Below, in pieces: positions 35,013 to 46,647 of a stretch of DNA of 64,000 bases. The stretch lies in contig QANY01004770.1 of the NCBI GenBank assembly GCA_003255025.1, positions 667,790 to 731,789 of the forward strand, written 5' to 3'. The stretch comes from Datisca glomerata. Its lineage: Eukaryota; Streptophyta; Magnoliopsida; Cucurbitales; Datiscaceae. The translations under genes and the position numbers were made by a program. Under the pieces are notes generated by a model that was given only the letters and a program-made list of their open reading frames with translations, was not told where the DNA came from and searched no databases. Each line of letters begins with the position of its first letter. The stretch's first letter is position 1.

Positions 35013-37178
35013 TAACACATTTGGAGGATGTAACAGAAAATATATGCATATTTATAAAACTCATGGAGCAACGAAATATTAAAGATAGTAAGAGAAGTTT
35101 ATCAATGGCTCAAAAGCGAAATGTGTTCAAATTCTAAATTGTCTATTACATAATTTTATATCTTTACTAAGAATGAACATGGGTTCATATCTAATTAAAT
35201 TGTTCATTACAGAACTTTAAGCCTAAAGCTTAGGATATTAAGTATATATTTTTTTAAAATAAAATTTTTTATAATAAGAATAACTAGATGCACCACATTT
35301 CAATATATTTTAATCATGCTTTTCAAATTTAATATAGATATTATTGTCCTTTTAACTATTCAATTTTTGTTGACCTAGTAAAAAAATTGAGACATTACAA
35401 GGGAATGGGAAGCTCTTCGCGACGAGAAGAGCCTGGGAGGGGAAGCTCGTGACAGGGAAGAGAAGGGGGAGGGGGGAGTGTTTATAATTGAGAATTTCTG
35501 GGTTTTCTTTGAGCTATGTCTAATTCCACCTGTTTTTGTCAAAACTCGTAACTTAGTTAGCTGGGCATTGCTTATATTTGCAGAAAATAGGATCTTCCAT
35601 TGTTTCTTCCCATTAATTTCTTTATTAATTCTTTAGCATTTGATCAAAAAGAGGGGCTTGGTGTGTGTGTGTGTGTGGGGGGGGGGGGGGGNNNNNNGGG
35701 GGGATGAGAGTTCTTGTATTTTACTGACACAATAGGACAACTATCCTATTTTTGTCTGCAATTTCTTGATCACTGTAATTTTCACCTCCTGCAGATTTGT
35801 ATGATTTTTTTACGTCTGGGTTTTCATATTGTAATCTACAAGGTCTTGGAATTTGACCTCCTTTCTCATCCCGTCTTCTACTTTTCCACAGGAGACAGAA
35901 CCGAAGAATCTCCCTTTTATTTCTGGGAATTTTATCAAAAGGCGGTGTGGTGTGGGTCTTCGGTTGAAATGGTTGGTAAAGAAAACTTGAAGACTGAGGA
36001 CAAACTTGTGCGTTGAGAAACTTTTGATGATGGGTGGAGCTGACGGTGGAGGAGTTAATGAAAAGGGAGTTAAAATAGAAGGTGGGGTTACAACTGGGTG
36101 GAAGATTTCCCCCTCTCCCTTCTCTTCTCCGTCGCTAAGAGCTTCCCCCTCCTCTGCAATGTCTGAAATTTTTTTTACTAGGGCAATAAAGATAAAAGGA
36201 GTTAAAAAGAAAAGGATTTGACACTATTTTTTATAAAATTTTTGATGGAGAGATATTTTATAATTTGATTAAAGTATAAGAATAAAAAAATATAAGAATA
36301 TAATTTATATTTAAGATGTATTTTATATTTTAATGAAAATAGAATCAGATGGAAGCTCCGTTCACGGCACCAAAATGACAGGGTCGTTAAGCACTTTCTC
36401 TGCTCTTAATAATCTCAGCTTTCATTTCTCTTTATTTTTTTAGACCAATTACTTAAATGGAAACAGCCACCAAATATCTGACCTGGCAATAAAATTCGCA
36501 GCAGCTCTGTTCCCGTGCAGTTAATACCATCGTCTGGAGTGTTCTTAATAATCTCAGCTTTCATTGTGGCATGTACACTTATCTGTTAGATGGGCAATCC
36601 AATGGTTGATATCTGTTTGATTTAAATAAATAAATAAAATATAAGTTTTTTTTCCATTTTCAACAAATCATAGTTATTCAGATCTAAATTAATAAACCAT
36701 TATTCCCTTATGTGGAGCTCTAGTCACAATGTGGCCGACACCCCTGACAATTGCTCCATCATGTGACTCAAAGCTTTGGGAAACAAATAATCTCCTTTGA
36801 GGTAGTTGGATCTGATTCATTTAGTCAGATCTGTACAGATCAGATCCATCAAGAAAAAGTAAAAAAAATTAAATATTTAATTTTAAAAATAGTTGGGCTA
36901 GATCTGGTCTGTTCAGATCTAGCTGAACGATCAGATTTGACCCACTTTAAATTATGCCGTTGTTTAGCAACGACAGAGTCCTTTGAGGAGTCTAATGGAA
37001 GGGTATATTTTAGGTGATTTGAATCGTTACGTTACATATATTAGTGGACACCCACCATGACACTTGTTTTGTTATCATACATGTTTCCTTGATCATCTTG
37101 AAGTAAGTTTCTCATGTACAGGGATTCAAGTGTTATTTTAGTTAGATTAAATTTTGATTTTGTTCAGTATGTAATTAA
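35013..37178. other. Intergenic, including a poly-G/N gap artefact at 35677-35703
   Basis: No gene is supported. A GT repeat (35661-35676) runs into a poly-G run with six N (35692-35697), an assembly artefact. Short open frames at 35714-36016 and 36006-36221 show no domain or splice context. GATC-rich words around 36785-36940 may be a decayed MITE. Confidence 0.45.
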
Positions 37179-37410
37179 TGTTAACTATAAATACATGTTT
37201 ATTCTTTGACTTTTAACCTTGGTTAGTTTAGGTTGACCTTTGGTTAGGTTAACCGAGGGTTATTATCTTTTCTAACTAACACAGTTATTGTTAAATCTGT
37301 TTTTTGATCTTTCAGCTGAGTTATTGAGAATATCTTTGTCTTTTTTTCTTCAAGCTCTCTCTTCTCTTCTTTTCTGATCTTTGTCCTCTTGTTCTATGTC
37401 TAAGTTTTCA
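37179..37410 (+). repeat. 5' LTR of the copia element (232 bp)
   Basis: It matches the 3' LTR, which is about 17 bp longer because of expansion in a CTTTCTTG-rich part near its end. The PBS follows directly at 37411. Confidence 0.9.
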
Positions 37411-37439
37411 TGGTATTAGAGTCGGTTAGGACCCACGTC

Positions 37440-38497
37440 CATCGATGTTGAATCCTCATTCTTCAATTTTTCTTCTCTCAAATATCTGCAATCTGATTTC
37501 TATCAGATTGGACTTTTCGAACTTCATCATGTGGAAATTTCAGTTCTATGCAATACTTAAAGCTCACAGTTTATTTGAATTTGTCGATGGTACTCATCCT
37601 TGTCCATCGTAATTTCTTGAAGGCGAGAAAGGAAAACCCACAACCAAAATCAACCCTAAGTTCACTGCATGGATCGCTCAAGACCAGGCCTTGATGACAC
37701 TCATCGATGCTACACTTTTACAGTCTGCCATATCTTGTGTAGTTGGCTACAATTAAGCTTCAAAGCCTGGACATCTCTGGAAAGACAATTTTCCTATCTC
37801 TCACTCAAATATATTGTCTCTTAAATCTGAACTTTAAAATATCTCCAAGAAAGGCAACAAAACCGTCGATGATTATGTATAAAGAATCAAGACTGCTCGT
37901 GATAAACTTGCAGTAGTCCCTGTTTTAATTGATGATGAAGACATACTTCTCTACACTCTAAATGGCCTCTCCTCTAAGTACGGTACTTTTAAGACCTCTA
38001 TTCGCACCAGATCTGAACCCCTCCATCTAGAAGAATTGCATGTTCTCCTAAAGGCTGAGGAACAGTCTTTGTCTGATCAAACCAAGAAGCATGAGACCCG
38101 GATGTAGACTATTGCTCTAATGGCCAATACCTCTTGAGGAGGAAACAATCAAAGGGGTCGTGGTTGTTTTTAATCAAGCCATGGAGATCATGGCAGGAAT
38201 TTTGGTTCTGGGAGGTCTTTCAACAATCATGGAAACAATCAAGGAAAATTTTGTTCCGGTTTGCTTCCTTTTCCAAACCTTTCTTCTAGTCAATTTTCTT
38301 CTAACAATACTTCTGCCTTTAAAAATGAAAAAGGCCTCAGTGTCAAATTTGCTCCAAGCATGGTCACACTGCCATAGATTGCTTTCATCGTATGGACTAC
38401 TTCTACCAAGGCAGGCACCCTCTTGCTAAGCTTGCAGCCATGGCAGCCAACTATTCTGGAAATCATCCTGAAGCAAATAAAACCAATTCTAGGATAA
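37440..38497 (+). pseudogene. Decayed copia gag
   Basis: A UBN2-type gag region follows the primer-binding site in pieces, with words such as NFIMWKFQFYAILKA and KFTAWIAQDQALMTLID. A zinc knuckle (CQICSKHGHTAIDC) is intact at 38341-38382. In-frame stops (for example the TAG near 38104) and a frame change near the knuckle break the reading frame. It would have formed the particle shell that packages the element RNA. Confidence 0.8.
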
Positions 38498-41400
38498 CTG
38501 ACACTGGTTGCAATGTTCATCTCACCAATGAGCTTTAAAATTTGACAACTTCTCAACAATATAATGGTGAAGATTCTGTCACTATGGGAAATGACCACCT
38601 CTTGATATCTCTCTAGGTTCATGTCATTTTTTCACTGATTCTCATATATTTGACCTTAAAAACATTCTTTATGTGCCTCATTTAATTGCCAACTTGCTTA
38701 GTGTTTATCAATTTTGTAAAGTTAATAATTGTCCTTTTATATTTGATGCTGATATGTTCTTTATTCTGGATAAAGCTTCAGGAAATATCTCTACCTAGGA
38801 CCAAGTAAAGATGGCCTATATCCTATTTCTAACACTACCCAACACAACATATTCAATCTGCCAACCAAAAACATTGTTTTTCTTGACAGTAAAGTTTCAA
38901 GTTCTCTTTGGCATAATAGACTTGGCCACCCTTCTGACTCTATTCTTTTAAACACTCTTCATAGGGCTAACATTCATTTTCTTTCTTCTAAATCTTACAT
39001 ATGTACTAGTTGTATAAAGGGTAAGATGACTAAACCTCTTGACTTGTTGCATAATGATGTTTAGGACCCTGCTCCTACTCTGTCAATTGAAGGTTATAAA
39101 TATTATGTTTTTTTGTTGATAATACAAGTACATTTGGATTTTTCCTCTTTGTCTTAAATCTGAAGTTACTACTGTTTTGAACCTTTCTTGCCCTTTGTTG
39201 AAAACTTGTTGTCCTCTAAACTTAAAATTTTTCAACTGATGGTGGAGGTGAATTCAATAATACTACTTTACATAATTTTCTTATATCTAAATGAATACAA
39301 CATCATTTAACTTGTCCTTACACCCCATAACAAAATGGAGTGGCTGAATGTAAACATAGGCATATAGTTGAAACTGCTCTTAGTATGATGATTAATGTTT
39401 ATGTTACTCTCTGTTTTTGGTATCTTGTCATTTCTGCTGCTGTTTTTCTTATCAACAGGTTACCTTCTCCTTATGAAAATCATTTTGGTAAGCTTCATAA
39501 CTATTCATTTTTTAAAGTGTATGGATGTGTCTGTTATCCCCTACTCAAGCCCTATAACACACAAGTTACAACCTAAGTCTTCACAACGTATATTTTTAGG
39601 GTATTCTCTACACTCAAAAGGTTATATTTGTTATAATCTTTTAACTTCAAACATGCATATTTCTATACATGTTATATTTGATGAGGAATATTTTCTTTTT
39701 GCTCTCTTTACTGTTTCTGAATCTGCTGCGAAAACTCTTCATACTTCTAAAGTTATTTCTTTTTTACTGTCTAATAGAAGTAACAATTTTCTCTCTCATG
39801 CTCCCACTGAATCTAGTGTTATTACTGATGTTTCTGCCACTAATAATTATGTAAACAATGTTGCTTCTCCTTCTGGTTCTGTTGCTCTAAATGATATTCT
39901 GTCGACTATTGAAAATTCTATTTTGCATGATTCTGACACTTCTGTTTTGCATAATTCTGGAAATTTACTGAGCATGCCTTTATCTGATCATAACACTTCC
40001 TCTTTGCTTCCTATCTCTATTGTTGTTCCTACTGCTTCACATGATAATACTTCTGTTTCTACTGCTGTTCCTATATCTGTTTCTTCTGTTTGTCAACGTA
40101 CTGCTTCTAATTCTGGTAGTATTCATAGTATGCAGACTAGAGCTAAATCTGACATTAGTAAAAAGAAAGTCTACTTAGCTAGCTCTCAACCTATTAAACC
40201 TATTTGCTTAGATATTGAGCCTAGTTCCTTCTCTACTGCCAGTAAACTTACACAATGGAAAGATGCTATGGCTGAAGAGTTCAATACTCTTCAAAGACAA
40301 AGAACCTGGACCTAAACTCATCTTCCTTCTAACACTGATTTAGTTGGTTGCAAGTGGGTTTATAGACTTAAACATACTCCTGATGAGAGTATAGCTAGAT
40401 ATAAGGCTATATTAGTTGTAAAATGTTTCCATCAGCAACCAAGTATAGATTATACAGAAACTTTTACTTCTATTGTCAAGACCACTACTGTTAGAGTCAT
40501 TTTATCCTTTGCTGCGCAAAACAATTGGAAATTATATCAATTAGATGTTAAAAATGCATTTCCAAATTATCTCAATTATGTTTGTAAGCTGCACAAATCA
40601 TTATATGGTCTCGAACATGCCCCAAGAGCTTGGTTTAAGATATTTACATCATATTTTCTTAATCTTGGCTTCATTGCTTTACTTGCAGATAATTCATTGT
40701 TCATTTATAAATCTGAAACTTTTGTCATTTATTTACTATTATATGTTGATGATATTGTTCTTACTGGTCTTAGTGTTGAATTGATTGATAGTTTGAGATC
40801 AAACTTAAGCAATGAATTTGATGATAGATTTATGTTTTGTTAAATTCTTTCTTGAATTACAAATAAATCAATCTCAAAATGGTATATTTGTCTTTTAGCA
40901 AAAATATATACTTGATTTACTGGAAAAGATGGTTTATCTAATCTAAACCTTTCAACACTCCTTTCTCCATTAAAACCAATCTTTATGATACTAATGCTCC
41001 TCCCCTGTCTGATCCAACAGGTTACAAAACATTAGTAGGAGAGCTTCAATACCTCACATTCTCGCGATTTGACATCAATTTTACAGTTAACAAAGTATTA
41101 CAGTTTATGCATAAGCCAACTACTATCCATCTTGCTGCTGCCAAATGCATTCTCCGCCATTTAAAAGGTAGTTCAGAACTTGGCATCCTTTTTCAACAAG
41201 GCCAACTCAGTCTCACTACCTTCAGCGACGCAGACTGGGCTGGAGACCCCTAGGATCTTCGTTCTACTTCAGGGTTCATTATTTTTCTTGGCAACAATCT
41301 AATTTCTTGATCAGCTAAGAAACTGACTACTGCTTCCAGATCCTCAACATAATCTGAATATTGAAGCTTAGCCACCACTGTTGCCGAGCTCTCGTGGATA

Positions 41401-41690
41401 AGGCAATTATTAAGAGACTTGCGCATTTCATTAAAGCTTCCCTCATAAATTTGGTGTGACAGTATATCTGCAATTTCATTGGCTTCCAACCCCATATTTC
41501 ATGGTAGAACGAAGTAGATAGAGATAGATTACCACTTTATTTGTGAAACGATGGTACATAAAGATTTGAAAATCAGCTATATTTCCTCAACTGATCAATT
41601 AGCAGAAATCTTTACTAAGCCATTAAATTTTTCTATGTTTAATTCTTTGAGGAACAAACTTATGCTTAGCTATCGCTCAACATCAGTTTG
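38498..41690 (+). pseudogene. Decayed copia pol (protease, integrase, RT, RNase H)
   Basis: Protease: ITDTGCNVHLTN at about 38494-38529. GAG-pre-integrase: SLWHNRLGHP near 38901-38930, with the paired Cys motif near 39001. Integrase continues in pieces, and a 306-codon open frame (39395-40315) covers the integrase C-terminal part and the start of RT. RT: QLDVKNAF near 40540 and YVDD at 40742-40753. RNase H: SDADWAG near 41223, followed at once by a stop codon at 41251. Further stops lie in the last part (near 41308 and 41350). The frame is broken in many places. Confidence 0.85.
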
Positions 41691-41698
41691 AGGGGGGC

Positions 41699-41947
41699 TG
41701 TTAAGTATAAATACAGGTTTATTCTTTGACTTTTAACCTTGGTTAGTTTAGGTTGACCTTTGGTTAGGTTAACTGAGGGTTATTATCTTTTTTAACCAAC
41801 ACAGCTGTTGTTAAATCTATTTTTTGATCTTTCAGCTGAGTTAATGAAAATATCTTTGTCTTTCTTCTTCGAGCTCTCTCTTCTCTTTCTTGTTTTCTTG
41901 TTTTCTTTTTTTATCTCTGTTTCTCTTGTTCTTTGTCTAAGTTTTCA
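41699..41947 (+). repeat. 3' LTR of the copia element (249 bp)
   Basis: It is preceded by the G-rich polypurine tract and followed by the ATTAA target duplication. Confidence 0.9.
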
Positions 41948-42225
41948 ATTAATACACTATCAATTTTTAGTAACCCAAAATTATTGAATTAATAAAATGA
42001 TTTTTTATAGGAAATTAAATTATTATTATAAGCTGTGATGTCGATGCATTAAAACTCGTATATTAAAGGATTCATTATAATTTTTTTAAGTATATGTACT
42101 CAATTTGTTAAAAAGATTGTACAAGAACGTGATAACAAAACAAACAAAAGTAAGTTAAGTTTTCACTATGTTTTTTTACAAAGTTACAAAATTCTACGAG
42201 AGTAAAAGAATTGTAGTTCCAAAGA

Positions 42226-42560
42226 TTAGTTCTTTTTGTGGAGTGTCCTGATAAGTTTTTACCTAATAGAGTTACACTTATTTGACATAGAGTTAATGTT
42301 GGTGATCCTTCCTGCCCTCTATGTGAGTAGGCTGAGGAAACCTCTTCTCATCTCTTGTTTCGTTGTTCATTTACGATAGTTTTCTGGTTTACGTGTGATT
42401 TTTAGCTGGATTCGGGGAGTTTTCAAGGCCTACCATGCATATATATATGGAGGAACTTGATCAGGAGGTTTCTGAGTCATCCTCGTTTCATTGATATTGT
42501 TTGTGCCTTGGCATATGGTTTTATGGAGAATTTGATTAACTCGGAATGGTTTGATCTTTA
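42226..42560 (+). pseudogene. LINE-type zf-RVT fragment
   Basis: Translation in one frame gives LPNRVTL...VNVGDPSCPLC...ETSSHLLFRC, the Cys/His pattern of the zinc-binding domain that follows reverse transcriptase in plant L1-type LINEs. Several in-frame stops interrupt it. Neither the RT domain nor a poly-A tail is seen, so it is a small fragment. Pseudogenes of this class are common between plant genes. Confidence 0.6.
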
Positions 42561-42790
42561 AGGGTGTTCGTTCTGATCCTCTTGCGGTATTCACTTATGG
42601 AAAACTGATATAGATGCATTTCTAGTAACTAAAGCCAACATGCTTAAAAAAAGTTATTGACACCTCTCTAGAGTATATCAATTGTCAGACACTGATCTCC
42701 TCAGTAATTTATAGTTCGTGTTTTTATTATGTAGAGTTTTGCTGGTTTTGTAGTTTAAATTTGTATTAAAATGGGTGTTATGGCAATAGC
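42561..42790. other. Intergenic, no gene seen
   Basis: A short AT-rich stretch between the LINE fragment and a GC-rich repeat; nothing recognisable. Confidence 0.4.
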
Positions 42791-42792
42791 AA

Positions 42793-43545
42793 CTAGGGGT
42801 GGCAACCGGACCGTCACGGGCCGGGTCGGGACTTTCCAGGCTGTTCACGGGCCGGTTCACGTGCCGGTCCCGGTTAAATGTTTTTCCTCCTTTTAATGTG
42901 ATTTAATTCTAAAAATATAAATAAGGAGAGTTGAACCTTGGTGGAGAATATATAAAGTGTAGAGATTACCACTAAATTATATGAAAATCATGTTATTTTC
43001 TTATAATTATTTTATTTTATTGCTTTAAAATCTCAATAGAAAAACTTGTAATAATAAGTAAAATAATTATTTTATTTATTAAATTCATAAACCAGTGATA
43101 TTCATATTCACGTAGAATCTAAAATATAATAAATAATTAATAAGTAATTTATAATTCATGTTCATCAACACAACAAAAAATATTAGGAATATTAGGCCAA
43201 TATTTTTTTAAGTTTTCATGAATTCATTTTTTAATTGCATAAAATATTCATTTGAATGAAAATATTATTATTTTTATTTAATTAAATACGTTTATATCAA
43301 AAATATATTATTTGAAATTTTGATAAAATGTGTTGAAAGACAATAAGAATATATTTTAAAGAATATATTTAATAAAGATTGTCTTAGTTTATTGGTAAAG
43401 AGTGTGATTTTTAAAGGAGTGGTCAGGTTTCGAACTTCACTACATATATAATTGTTCAATTTTTTAGATAAAAAAGTAGATTCACGAACCAGGCCGGGCC
43501 GGGCCAGACATAATATCCGAGGTGGTCCGGGTCGGGCCATAGGCC
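42793..43545. mobile_element. Element with GGCCGGGCCGG-rich ends around an AT-rich core
   Basis: It begins GGGGTGGCAACCGGACCG, followed by several GGGCCGG words. The right part has GGCCGGGCCGGGCC and GGTCCGGGTCGGGCC before about 43545. The ~600-bp centre is strongly AT-rich. Such GC-rich terminal clusters around an AT-rich core are seen in plant MITE-like elements, but the right terminal repeat is not clean. Confidence 0.45.
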
Positions 43546-43819
43546 ATCATATTAAGAAACTTCCACGTATCCCATGTGACAAACTTGTACGCCAAAAGTG
43601 ATGCCTCACCTGCAGAGGATATAACCCCAACTCGGTATCTGCTACACGTAATTCTTCGTAATTTTTTATTTCTTTGGTGTCAAATTATTAATGGCCGGCC
43701 TTTGAGGAATCCAAAAGTGTCCGACACGACTCCTAAATCCCCAAACTCTCTCTTTATCTTCTGTCTCCGACGAATGAAAACCGGGGTTTCAATTCGATAA
43801 TCGTCTTGAATATTCATTT

Positions 43820-43962
43820 AGAATCGCTGTTGTACAGGCCTTTGAATCGGAGTATTTTAGCTTAAAGTTTCATTTTTCTTTTCGAGGATCAGCTTTTGTT
43901 TTTCCCTTTGTTGGAGCGTTTGCTTTGAATCTCCGTCCGATATTCGAAGTTTGAGCTACAAG
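43820..43962 (+). promoter_or_regulatory. Probable 5' UTR exon of the 44.8-46.6 kb gene
   Basis: A T-rich leader ends GCTACAAG|GTAAGAAT, a strong donor. The matching acceptor is CTGCAACAG|ACAGAAAC at 44782/44783, 64 bp before the start codon. The transcription start is not identified; the exon start given is approximate. Confidence 0.55.
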
Positions 43963-44846
43963 GTAAGAATTTTGATTTTTCTTATGGTACTGTAAATGCG
44001 ATTATTGAAATAAGCAAGTCTTTTGGAAGGTTATTTGGTTGATTGTTTTTGGATGAGAAGGCTTAAGCTCTATTTGTTCCGTCTTTAACCTATTGGATTT
44101 TGAGTATTCAGTGTTATTAATCTATTTATGGCAATTTCAACGCGAACGACTAGGAAAATCAATATTTAGACGATCATGTGTGTTTTATGTTCTTTCTTCA
44201 TTTTCTTTGGAAGATTTTGCCATTTCGGTGTGATAGATATATCAATTTGGAGATATTTATATTTTTGGTAAAGCCGTGTTCAGTTCTTGAGGAAAGTTCG
44301 GTTTTGACGAGATGGACTTTTGAGCTGTTTTCTTTTTGGGACGATTGTCTAGATTCATTGCATGTCATTTTTTTATTGTTTGCTACCGAGGAACTTTACT
44401 TTAACGTGGGAAATATCTTTTTTCTTTTTATCGTTGAATGACACCAAAAAATGATCATTGTTCTATTTATTGTTGAGGAGATCATATATACTTTGCAGAG
44501 ATGAATTCCGTGGTGTTTGTTAAGCATAAATAACTTTCGAGTTGTAATTTTCGTTCGATATGTCTCTAATCTAATTTATCGGCAATCATCTCTTGTTCGC
44601 ATTAAAGTTGTAGCTTTTGCCCCAAGAGTAAGATTATTATGAAAAAAGTGAGCAACTCTCTTTTAATCCGTCACTGCATTTAATTCTTGATTGAGACTGC
44701 ATGTGTATGTTTCTGTTTTATTTTGATTAGCTTTCTTTGTAATGTTCACTGATCAATCCATTCTCATAAATTTCTGCAACAGACAGAAACTACCATCATT
44801 TCGCTTCTTATCAAGCCCAAGACTCTACGTTTTCATTTATTCAACT

Positions 44847-46647
44847 ATGGCCGTGGCATTTACCAATCTCTCATGGTGGTTGTGGAGTGGAAAGCATCAA
44901 GAGCCTAGAAAGACTAATGGGTCATCTTTAAATTCCTCGCCAGACACAGGAATGTGGGAATTGGATACTCTTAAATTTCCTTTAGTCAAGGGGGCCAACA
45001 TGGCATCCTCATCAAGAAGGGTGAAGCGCAAATGGCATAGTCGTGAAGAGCGGAAAATTGATAGGGAATATGATGTAGTTCTTGTTCCATCTGATGGAGG
45101 ATGTGTGTCAGGTTCTGAATCTGATGATTCGGATTGGTCCGTTGGATGGTTGGAGCCGCATGGACCTGGTTTCCAAAGCGAAGATGACACAGACGCAGAC
45201 ACAGACAACAGCTTCGCCGTGCTGGTACCATGTTATAGACATAATCAGGATGGTATTGTGCATGACTTCAAGACCAACGTTTTCAGTACTGTTGGGAACA
45301 TACCTGATAGCTATTCAGTTGGTAAGAGCTGTTTCCTTTCACCACTAAATTTTCATTTTGGTATCACTTTGACATCACACTTAATTTTAAGTTTGGTAAA
45401 CGTTATCAATATGTTGATTATTGACTTTCTGTTAGATGCTTTAGTTTGCCTTCTAAGTGATTGCTAAAAACTAGAGATGCTATCTTTTGGAGTCACCGGA
45501 TCTTTAGGTCCTCATTGCTTCACTTGCGTCTTTGCAAACTGAAAAGCAGGCATCTGTGTACTTCTTGCATGACTTCATTCCATTTCTTGTTATCTTGTAT
45601 ATAGTCACCTGTAAAGAAGACATTGAACTCGTTGCGAGGTTCCCACTAGCACCAACCCATAACTTTTATCAAAATGAACAATTCAGGAATTGAATATTTT
45701 TTAAATAGAATGCAGTTACAGCACGCATCTTCTGCTCTTAAAATTTTTGGTGAAATGTTGATAATAAGTATTCTCTTTGCTTTTGGTCATCTAACTCTGC
45801 AATGGATAGAACTTGTTGGATAAAGGATTCTGGACTTGGATAATTTGAATTATTTGGTCATTCACTCTCAGTAAGTGTATAGATTTTACCATAAAACTTG
45901 AAATTACTGTGTCATTCCATTCATACTATGAAATAACACCTTTTGTTTAGTCGAGTAGACAGATTAGCTAGTGAGTTGATTTATTGATTGTCCATGTGCA
46001 TAAGGTTGCCCAAGTATTCCAGCCATTCTATCTCTTCTTTTAATTCAAGTCTCTGGCTGATCCTTCCAGAAATTCATTTAAAACATTGAGTAAGCGGATA
46101 TCGCACATACACTCAAAATCGTTCTTTGTTTCCTGTTTGTTTCTGGCATTGTTCCTCTAAAACAGCTCATAGAAAACGTGATACATAAGACACTTCAAAT
46201 TGTCTGCGGTAAATCCTAGTTGGTCTGTCTTTTTAAAGATGCACTGTCATTTGCTCGCATCGTGTAGTTTATTATCAGTTTAGTGTAGTCTGATTTATTT
46301 TCTGATGTTGGAGGCCTAGAAGGTATTTGTAAAATATCTGCATCAGTAAGGCAAAATGTAAATATGACATATTTTCCCCATTTCTCAGCCTTAAAAGTGA
46401 AATGCTTTGCTATACCGATGGATTTATCCTTTGATTTACCCACGGTGCACTTGCGAGAAATTCCTATCTAAAGGTTTGTGCACACTTGAGATTAGTCGGA
46501 AAATTACATTCCGGAGACTCGGTGTTAATCCAAAAGAAAAAAACGAAATGCTAATTGAAACTAAACGACTCTTTACCATTTTGCTTCATATTTGCAGGGA
46601 GCAAGATGTACATGAAACAATGGCTCTCTTCTCTTCAGAACAGTTGA
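44847..46647 (+). CDS. Conserved plant protein of unknown function (174 aa)
   Basis: Coding exons are 44847-45321 and 46598-46647, joined within a Gly codon by a GT-AG intron of 1276 bp. The start is the first ATG in its exon and gives MAVAFTNLSWWLWSGKH. Further blocks are a basic stretch (SSRRVKRKWHSREERK), EYDVVLVPSDGG, an acidic stretch (SGSESDDSDWSVGWLEPHG) and the C-terminus MKQWLSSLQNS. I recognise the whole pattern as a small plant-specific family but know no function. No signal peptide, membrane span or catalytic motif is visible. The basic block could be a nuclear localisation signal (inference). If the intron were retained, the frame would run on to a stop at 45465-45467. Confidence 0.85.

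Larger units (their letters stand above)
37179..41947 (+). mobile_element. Ty1/copia LTR retrotransposon, structurally complete, coding region mutated
   Basis: LTRs at 37179-37410 and 41699-41947 both start TGTTAA and end GTCTAAGTTTTCA. The target duplication ATTAA flanks the element perfectly (37174-37178 and 41948-41952). The primer-binding site TGGTATTAGAGTC (initiator-Met tRNA type) follows the 5' LTR, and a polypurine tract (TTGAGGGGGGC) precedes the 3' LTR. The order gag, protease, integrase, reverse transcriptase, RNase H is the copia order. Several stop codons and frame breaks interrupt gag-pol, so it is not autonomous now. The LTRs look over 90% identical by eye. Confidence 0.92.

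Noticed and set aside
35714..36221. Two short open frames after the poly-G run
   Set aside because: No domain, no conserved motif, and next to an assembly artefact.
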